Assembly: GCA_945867245.1 (NCBI GenBank)
Contig: CAMBHQ010000085.1
Location: 1-5,101, forward strand
Source of the DNA: an uncultured Porphyromonas sp.
Lineage (GTDB): Bacteria; Bacteroidota; Bacteroidia; Bacteroidales; Porphyromonadaceae
Direction: 5' to 3'
Length of the DNA: 5,101 bases
Shown here: positions 1-5,101 of the stretch, one piece after another
How positions within the stretch are numbered: the stretch's first letter is position 1
How the letters are laid out: every line of letters starts with the position of its first letter
Position numbers and translations under genes: made by a program
The notes under the pieces: generated by a model
What the model was told of the DNA's origin: nothing
Database searches by the model: none
Seen by the model: only the letters and a program-made list of their open reading frames with translations

Positions 1-1
1 A

Positions 2-718
2 TGGTTGGCACAAGGGAGGGATGAGACGGGCAGGAGAGAGCCTCTTTATCTAGATCAGGCACGGGCTGTGGACTTCCTGTGCCGAGAGATATTCAGCTAT
101 CCGGAGTGGCTCTTCGGGGCAGAGGTCGGCAAGTACACCTATCTACTGCGCAAGACCCCCAATGGCATTCAGGAGAACTCCCCCGCACAGATACTACAGA
201 ATACGCAGGCTTACCTCCTGTGGGATATACTAGGCAATCATCGTCTGATGCGTATGATGGACAATGAGGCGCGCAATGGCAAAAAAGCCTACACAGCCGT
301 AGAGCTGACCGATGCGCTCTACGAGCATATCTTCGACCAGGTGCGAGAGCCCGATGCTCGTCAGCGTTCGTTGCAGAAGAATATGGTCGATGCCCTCCTA
401 ACAGCTGCCGCCGAGGACGAGTCTGTCAAGATTAATAAGCGCATAGCCGATGGCAGTCTACCGATAGCCCTTAGCGCTCGTGAGCATACCTGCCTGATGC
501 ACGACCACCAGTTAGATGGTAGCCCCCGTACAATCAATCTCTACGGCAAGCAGCTAGAGCGTATCAGCGATGCCATCTCTGTCAAGCGTGGGGTACTGCT
601 GCGCATACGTCAACTAGCCCAGAGCCGTACGAGCGGGGTACTGCGCGTTAGCCGTGCCAATCGCTACCACTACGAGGACCTAATACTACGTATCAATACG
701 GCTCTAGGCTTACGATAG
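2..718 (+). CDS. C-terminal fragment of probable zinc-dependent metalloprotease (DUF5117/DUF4953 type), 5' end outside window
   Basis: The frame is open to the left edge and ends at TAG 716-718, giving 238 visible residues. The ATG at base 1 is out of frame and stops after seven codons, and the TTG at base 5 is only an internal codon, so I treat the gene as 5'-truncated. The fragment is helical and charged, with no signal peptide, membrane segment or HExxH motif. Its pattern fits the C-terminal helical region of large Bacteroidota Met-zincin proteases: a helix with QARAVDFL from base 56, followed by PEWLF, then DNEARNGKKAYTAVELTDAL (about bases 260-319), then RQRSLQKNMVDALL (359-400), and a final YEDLILRINTALGL tail. 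Family members are usually around 800-900 residues, with the zinc site well upstream, which here would lie outside the window. They are typically exported, but location cannot be judged from this piece. The gene lies 35 bp before the SusC gene on the same strand, consistent with cotranscription. The family call comes from remembered sequence pattern only; an unrelated helical protein is possible. Confidence 0.66.
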   Translation, partial: WLAQGRDETGRREPLYLDQARAVDFLCREIFSYPEWLFGAEVGKYTYLLRKTPNGIQENSPAQILQNTQAYLLWDILGNHRLMRMMDNEARNGKKAYTAVELTDALYEHIFDQVREPDARQRSLQKNMVDALLTAAAEDESVKINKRIADGSLPIALSAREHTCLMHDHQLDGSPRTINLYGKQLERISDAISVKRGVLLRIRQLAQSRTSGVLRVSRANRYHYEDLILRINTALGLR

Positions 719-753
719 ATAGAGCACAACTAAGGAACGAACAATAAGATATA

Positions 754-831
754 ATGACTATGAAAAGAATGACTTACCTAGGTGCCCTCTCGCTGGTAAC
801 GCTGGTCAGCACAGCGCAGGCCCTGCATGCC
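754..831 (+). other. Signal peptide of the SusC-family protein
   Basis: Residues 1-26 comprise a basic N-region (Lys4, Arg5), a hydrophobic core YLGALSLVTLV and a small-residue end AQALHA before Asp27. This is typical of Sec signal peptidase I cleavage for an outer membrane protein. Cleavage after AQA (residue 23) is an alternative. There is no cysteine, so this is not a lipoprotein signal. Confidence 0.85.
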
Positions 832-3800
832 GATCGGCTCATCAAGGGCATCGTGCGCGATGCTGACGATGGTAGCCCTATCGTAGGGGCTACGGTCTAT
901 GTACACCCCACCGAGCTAAAGCGTAGTGGCGCCTCGGTCAAGAGCCTCGGCACGACTACCGATATTAACGGTGCGTATAACCTAACTATCCCCGAGGGCG
1001 TGCGCGTAATCCGTGTAAGCTATGTAGGGATGCGCGAGCAAGAGATAGCCATTAAGGCGGGCGTGAGCAGCTACGAGGTACAGCTACAGAGCGACAATAA
1101 GCTCAACGAAGTAGTGGTAACAGGTTATCAGACCACTGAGCGCCGTAGGCTAACGGCAGCCATCACCAAGGTAGAGCTCTCCGATGCTGTCCTCGGCGGT
1201 GTCAAGAGCGTAGACCAGGCTCTAGCTGGTCAGATTGCTGGGGTATCCGTGGTAAACGCTACGGGGACACCAGGGGCGCCTGCCCGTATCCGTATCCGAG
1301 GCACAGCCTCGCTCAACGGCACCCAAGACCCCCTCTGGGTGCTAGACGGCATACCTCTAGAGGGTACAGACATACCCAAGATGGATAGCAGTAACGACAA
1401 CGATATTACCAACATCGGGCAGTCTTCGATAGCAGGTATTAGCCCTGCCGATATAGACAACATTACTATCCTCAAGGACGCCGCTGCTACCGCTATCTAC
1501 GGCGCGCGCGCTGCCAATGGGGTAATCGTTATTACGACGAAGAAGGGGCGCAGCGGTAAGACCAGTATCAACTACTCCTCGCGCCTAAGCTATTCGCCTA
1601 AGTACAGCATCGGACGGCTGAACCTCCTGAACGCTAGCGACAAGGTAGACCTCGAGCTAGCGCTACTCCCCACACAGGACGCGTGGGGTAGCCCACTCTA
1701 TCCCTCCAAGGGTGGGGTGGCCGAGATACTGACGCGCCATAGCCTCCTAGATGCCTACCGCCAGAGTGGCAAGGATGCCCTTACGGCCGAGGCCCTTAAT
1801 GAGATTAATGCCCTGCGTAGCATCAATACGGACTGGAATGATATGCTCTTCCGTAACGCCTTTACACAGGAGCACAATGTTAGCGCCTCGGGCGGTAACG
1901 ATAGAGCTACCTACTACACCTCGCTGGGCTATACCAACGAGCAGGGTAACGTAACGGGCGTGGGTATGGAGCGCTTCAACCTGACGACGAAGCTGATGTA
2001 TCAGTTCAGCAAGCGCTTCAAGGCTGGAGCCTCTGTCTTCGTGAGCCGTCGTAGCAACGTATCCGACGTGAGCGATAAGTACGGCAACGTTAATCCTGTC
2101 TACTACTCACGCTCGGTCAATCCCTATACACGTCCCTTCGATGAGCAGGGTAACTACATCTATAATTACGACCTCGGCAGCGGTAGCGAGCCTGACACGA
2201 AGCGTGGCTTCAATATCTACGAGGAGCGTGCCAATACGGAGCAGAAGACCATCACCACGGCTCTGAATACCATCTTCGATGCCGAGTATCGCTTCGATGA
2301 CCACTGGAAGCTCTCTAGCCAGTTGGGTCTGCAGTGGGAGCAACTCAAGCTCGATGAGTATGTCGGCAAGGATACCTATACCATGCGTGATATCCGCGAG
2401 GCCAGTACCTACACGAGCAATCGCCAGACGCTCTACCTAATACCTCTAGGCGCACGCCATAAGCTCCAGAACCGTGTGATGAGCCAGACGACCTGGAAGG
2501 GGCTGCTCGAGTACAAGAATACCTTCGCAGAGCTCCACAACCTACAGGTGATGCTCGGCTCCGAGCTACGACGCAACCGCTACGAGGTGGCCAACTCTAC
2601 GGCCTATGGCTACGACCCTAAGACGCTGACGACTAAGCCTATCATCTACCGCAACGAGAGCGATGCGACACGCTATCCTCTACACAGCGAGAGTCTGCTA
2701 CGCAATGCCTTCACGTCTTTCTTTGCCAACGGCTCCTATACCTACAACGACCGCTACACCCTAGGGGCTAGCGTGCGTATCGATGGCTCGGACCTATTCG
2801 GGGTAGACGAGAGGTACCGCTATCTGCCTATCTACTCGCTGAGCGGGCTATGGCGTCTCTCTAATGAGCGCTTCCTAAGCTCTGCCAAGTGGCTAGACAA
2901 CCTAGCGCTAAGAGCGTCGTACGGCCTACAGGGGAATATCGACAAGAATACCTCGCCCTTCCTAGTGGGGCTCTACGGCACCACCAGTCTGCTGCCAGGT
3001 AGTAGCGAAGAGGTGATTACCATAGCCTCTGCCCCCAACGACAAGTTGCGCTGGGAGAAGACGGCCTCGTACAATCTGGGGCTCGACTTCGCAGCCTTTG
3101 ACCAAGCGCTCAACCTCAGCATAGACTACTACCTACGTAAGGGTACGGACCTCATCGGGGTGCGCTCATTACCGCTGGAGAATGGCTTCTCCTCGCAGAC
3201 CATCAACTGGGCTCAGATGGACAACCAAGGTATCGAGGTCAATCTACAGACGCGCAACGTTACGACCAAAAACTTCTCGTGGTACACAAGCCTCAACTTC
3301 GCCTACAACCAAAACAAGGTACTGCGTGTGATGACCCCCGACAATCAGACCACACCGAGCCTCGAGGGCTATCCTGTAGGCGCTATCTTTGCGCTCCCTA
3401 CCGCAGGGGTAGACCCTGCTAATGGGCGTATCCTTATCGCTAATGCCGATGGGACCTCTAGCACCATAGAGCAGAAGTACAAGCTCGTAGACGAGTGGGG
3501 TATCGGCTCTTATGCCTCGGGGGTAACGACAGAGGAGGAGCGAGGATTCTACAAGTATATGGGCTCGAGTGATGCCCCCTTCACCGGTGGTATCAATAAC
3601 ACCTTTACGTACCGCAACTGGGAGTTTAACCTCAACATCGCCTACTACCTCGGTGGCTATGTGCGTACGGCCCCTACCTACGATATTACGGCTGTTAATC
3701 TCGGCAAGAATACCAACCAAGACATCCTACAGCGCTGGACGAGCGAGCAGACTACCAGCACACTGCCGGCTCTGCTAACGCCCACTACTGCGGGCGCAGA

Positions 3801-4086
3801 CTACGACTTCCTAGCCAACTCGCGCCCCGACATCTATCGCAACCTCGATATGTGGGTGAGTCCGCTCAACTACTTCCGTCTACAGAACCTACGTCTGGCC
3901 TATCGTCTGCCCGAGGGCTTCCTGCGTAGTATTGGCTTGCGTGGTGCTACCCTCGCTCTAGAGGGGCGCAACCTGTGGGTCTTCGGCTCTAGCTACCGCA
4001 ATTATCTAGACCCTGAGTCTATGGGCAATCTGTACGCTACGCCTATGCCACGTACCTTTACCTTCCACCTGAACGTAAATCTATAA
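754..4086 (+). CDS. SusC/RagA-family TonB-linked outer membrane transporter
   Basis: This complete 1110-residue protein is the barrel half of a SusCD-type importer, moving an oligomeric nutrient into the periplasm with TonB energy. Domains in order: signal peptide (about 1-26, likely cleaved after ALHA); carboxypeptidase-regulatory-like beta-sandwich (about 29-113, with GATVYV, TDINGAY and VSYVGM); TonB box LNEVVVTGYQ (117-126); plug (about 130-265) with RIRIRG, PLWVLDGIP and the SusC signature LKDAAATAIYGARAANGV followed by ITTKKG; then a beta-barrel to the C-terminus. Barrel hallmarks are VSASGGNDRATYYTSLGY (about 376-393), RIDGSDLFG (675-683), LRASYGLQGN (719-728), LRWEKT (765-770), NQGIE (824-828) and a terminal PRTFTFHLNVNL. 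Length is normal for the family. There is no N-terminal STN signalling domain, so direct anti-sigma/ECF signalling through this protein is unlikely. Start: ATG 754 gives MTMKRM; ATG 760 (MKRM) is equally good. AAGGA at 732-736 is rather far upstream to act as a ribosome site. The substrate cannot be read from the sequence. Confidence 0.97.
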   Translation: MTMKRMTYLGALSLVTLVSTAQALHADRLIKGIVRDADDGSPIVGATVYVHPTELKRSGASVKSLGTTTDINGAYNLTIPEGVRVIRVSYVGMREQEIAIKAGVSSYEVQLQSDNKLNEVVVTGYQTTERRRLTAAITKVELSDAVLGGVKSVDQALAGQIAGVSVVNATGTPGAPARIRIRGTASLNGTQDPLWVLDGIPLEGTDIPKMDSSNDNDITNIGQSSIAGISPADIDNITILKDAAATAIYGARAANGVIVITTKKGRSGKTSINYSSRLSYSPKYSIGRLNLLNASDKVDLELALLPTQDAWGSPLYPSKGGVAEILTRHSLLDAYRQSGKDALTAEALNEINALRSINTDWNDMLFRNAFTQEHNVSASGGNDRATYYTSLGYTNEQGNVTGVGMERFNLTTKLMYQFSKRFKAGASVFVSRRSNVSDVSDKYGNVNPVYYSRSVNPYTRPFDEQGNYIYNYDLGSGSEPDTKRGFNIYEERANTEQKTITTALNTIFDAEYRFDDHWKLSSQLGLQWEQLKLDEYVGKDTYTMRDIREASTYTSNRQTLYLIPLGARHKLQNRVMSQTTWKGLLEYKNTFAELHNLQVMLGSELRRNRYEVANSTAYGYDPKTLTTKPIIYRNESDATRYPLHSESLLRNAFTSFFANGSYTYNDRYTLGASVRIDGSDLFGVDERYRYLPIYSLSGLWRLSNERFLSSAKWLDNLALRASYGLQGNIDKNTSPFLVGLYGTTSLLPGSSEEVITIASAPNDKLRWEKTASYNLGLDFAAFDQALNLSIDYYLRKGTDLIGVRSLPLENGFSSQTINWAQMDNQGIEVNLQTRNVTTKNFSWYTSLNFAYNQNKVLRVMTPDNQTTPSLEGYPVGAIFALPTAGVDPANGRILIANADGTSSTIEQKYKLVDEWGIGSYASGVTTEEERGFYKYMGSSDAPFTGGINNTFTYRNWEFNLNIAYYLGGYVRTAPTYDITAVNLGKNTNQDILQRWTSEQTTSTLPALLTPTTAGADYDFLANSRPDIYRNLDMWVSPLNYFRLQNLRLAYRLPEGFLRSIGLRGATLALEGRNLWVFGSSYRNYLDPESMGNLYATPMPRTFTFHLNVNL
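1102..1131 (+). other. TonB box of the SusC-family protein
   Basis: This stretch encodes LNEVVVTGYQ (residues 117-126), between the carboxypeptidase-regulatory-like domain and the plug. The usual SusC form is close to LDEVVVTGYG. Here Asn replaces Asp and Gln replaces the Gly after Tyr. The VVVTGY core is intact, so contact with TonB is expected. Confidence 0.85.
1471..1548 (+). other. SusC-family plug signature motif
   Basis: Residues 240-265 run from LKDAAATAIYG through ARAANGV to ITTKKG. This is the most conserved segment of SusC/RagA proteins, at the end of the plug domain just before the first barrel strands. It separates this protein from ordinary siderophore or vitamin TonB receptors, and all the expected residues are present. 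Confidence 0.93.
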
Positions 4087-4099
4087 CACGACGACAAAG

Positions 4100-4153
4100 A
4101 TGAAAAAGTATATCATAGCCCTAGCGCTTGCCACGGCCAGCCTTAGCTCCTGT
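4100..4153 (+). other. Lipoprotein signal peptide and lipobox of the SusD-family protein
   Basis: Residues 1-17 carry two lysines and a hydrophobic core ending in LSS, followed by Cys18 (TGT 4151-4153). The LSSC lipobox predicts signal peptidase II cleavage and lipid anchoring. The residues after Cys are SKFLD. Surface export of Bacteroidota lipoproteins favours acidic residues soon after Cys, and here the first acidic residue is at +5. Surface exposure is therefore inferred mainly from the SusD family. Confidence 0.9.
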
Positions 4154-5101
4154 AGCAAGTTCCTCGATATTCAGCCTGTGGGCAAGGTGATACCAGGCTC
4201 GCTCAGCGAGTACCGTGCTATGCTCACCAAGGCCTATGCCAATGGCTTCCTAGATAAGGGTATGACAGAGTTTCGTACCGATGTGGCGCTCGTGCGTCAG
4301 GATGAGTACGACCTCAATAGCTTCAACGATATCCAGGTGTGGAACGACAACGCTGCTAGCTCTGGTACGCAGTCGTGGGGCTGGGCCGAGTACTACAGCT
4401 CGATATTCTACGCCAACGCTATCATCGCCAATGCTGGGAGTATTAGTGGTGGCACGACCGAGGAGGTAAACCAGTTGGTGGGCGAGGCCTATCTGATGCG
4501 TGCCTTCCTGCACTTCAACCTCGTGAACCTCTACGGACAGCCCTACACCAAGGCTGGCGCTCCACAGAGTCTCTCTGTACCGATCAAAAAGGACCTCGAC
4601 CTAGAGGGCTTGCCTCAGCGTGCTAGCGTAGAGGCCGTCTATCAGGCTATAATAGAGGACATCGAGGCTGCCCGAGGACTTATCAACGTGGCTACGTGGG
4701 AGGATGCCTACAAGTACCGCTTCGGCAAGCTGTCGGTCGATGCCCTAGCTGCCCGTGTCTACCTATACCAAGGCAATTGGGCCAAGAGCCTAGAGGCCTC
4801 TGAGGCTGTGCTGGCGCAGAAAAGCGACCTACTAGACCTCACGGCAGGCGCTACAGAGCTCCCCAACCATTACACTTCGGTAGAGGCTATCAACGCTTTC
4901 GAACTTATCCTCAATAGCAGTACGGGGCGTGCCGTGCGTGCCACTACGGCCTTCTACAATAGCTATAGCGCTGACGACCTGCGCAAGACGCTCTACTACG
5001 AGCAGTCTACGGATAGGCAGGGCAATCCCCTAGACTACTATACGGTCAAGAAGGTAGATGGTACTACGGCCTATCGAGGCTCCTTCCGCACGAGCGAGTT
5101 C
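4100..5101 (+). CDS. SusD/RagB-family surface nutrient-binding lipoprotein, 3' end outside window
   Basis: Translation from ATG 4100 stays open for 334 codons to the right edge, with no stop. SusD homologues are usually about 450-600 residues, so the C-terminal third or more is missing from the window. The N-terminus MKKYIIALALATASLSSC is a lipoprotein signal with lipobox LSSC and Cys18 as the lipidated residue, followed by SKFLDIQP, the typical start of mature SusD proteins. Further hallmarks are WAEYYSSIFYANAIIANA (about 95-112), GEAYLMRAFLHFNLVNLYG (128-146), the most recognisable SusD motif, then VYQAIIEDIEAARGLI (180-195) and LSVDALAARVYLYQGNWAKS (211-230), which match the TPR-like helical pairs of the fold. 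The role is to bind substrate at the cell surface and cap the SusC barrel. It starts 13 bp after the transporter stop codon, so the two are almost certainly cotranscribed. The start is preceded by ACAAAG with no strong Shine-Dalgarno sequence, as is usual in this phylum. The ligand is unknown. Confidence 0.95.
   Translation, partial: MKKYIIALALATASLSSCSKFLDIQPVGKVIPGSLSEYRAMLTKAYANGFLDKGMTEFRTDVALVRQDEYDLNSFNDIQVWNDNAASSGTQSWGWAEYYSSIFYANAIIANAGSISGGTTEEVNQLVGEAYLMRAFLHFNLVNLYGQPYTKAGAPQSLSVPIKKDLDLEGLPQRASVEAVYQAIIEDIEAARGLINVATWEDAYKYRFGKLSVDALAARVYLYQGNWAKSLEASEAVLAQKSDLLDLTAGATELPNHYTSVEAINAFELILNSSTGRAVRATTAFYNSYSADDLRKTLYYEQSTDRQGNPLDYYTVKKVDGTTAYRGSFRTSEF

Noticed and set aside
1..24. 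ATG at base 1 as a gene start
   Set aside because: Its frame stops at TGA 22-24. The long frame (2-718) is different and is open to the left edge.
732..736. AAGGA as a Shine-Dalgarno site for the SusC gene
   Set aside because: It is 17 nt from ATG 754 and 23 nt from ATG 760, longer than normal spacing, and this phylum rarely relies on such sites.
750..755. TATAAT resembling a sigma-70 -10 element
   Set aside because: It overlaps the SusC start codon, has no matching -35, and Bacteroidota use a different promoter consensus. It is a chance match.
1287..1301. Short tandem repeat CGTATC within the SusC gene
   Set aside because: Only two units, encoding the RIRIRG motif that is conserved in SusC plugs. 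It is protein constraint, not a DNA repeat element.
1230..1475. 81-codon open frame on the - strand
   Set aside because: It is antisense to the highly conserved SusC plug region and shows no independent coding signs.
3244..3720. 158-codon open frame on the - strand
   Set aside because: It lies wholly inside the SusC coding region, has no recognisable domain, and is explained by the codon composition of the + strand gene.
4250..4513. 87-codon open frame on the - strand
   Set aside because: It is antisense to the conserved SusD helical region, where the + strand shows clear family motifs.

Overview
This window looks like chromosomal DNA from a member of the Bacteroidota. The evidence is a tandem SusC/RagA-type TonB-dependent transporter and SusD/RagB-type lipoprotein, a pairing characteristic of that phylum, together with start sites that lack clear Shine-Dalgarno sequences. 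GC content by eye is a little above 50%, and the genes use CTA (Leu) and ATA (Ile) codons heavily. A Porphyromonas-like organism of mid GC is my best guess, but this is a guess from codon style and not a demonstrated assignment.

Layout, all on the + strand and tightly packed. (1) Bases 2-718 are the 3' end of a gene whose start lies before the window. The visible 238 residues resemble the C-terminal part of the large Bacteroidota zinc-dependent metalloproteases (DUF5117/DUF4953 'Met-zincin' type); the zinc site would be upstream of the window. (2) After 35 bp, bases 754-4086 hold a complete 1110-residue SusC/RagA-family outer-membrane transporter, with signal peptide, carboxypeptidase-regulatory-like domain, TonB box, plug and beta-barrel. 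(3) After 13 bp, bases 4100-5101 hold the first 334 codons of a SusD/RagB-family surface lipoprotein, which runs off the right edge still open.

How they may work together: SusC and SusD homologues form a lidded import complex. SusD captures an oligomeric nutrient at the cell surface, and SusC carries it across the outer membrane using TonB energy. No glycoside hydrolase or polysaccharide lyase is visible. The only neighbouring enzyme is a probable protease, so peptide or protein-derived substrates, as for RagAB of Porphyromonas gingivalis, are a reasonable but unproven alternative to glycans. There is no non-coding stretch longer than 35 bp, and I see no RNA gene, mobile element, CRISPR array or convincing terminator. 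I did not find an undescribed system here; the window is a well-recognised nutrient-uptake arrangement with a few points worth checking.
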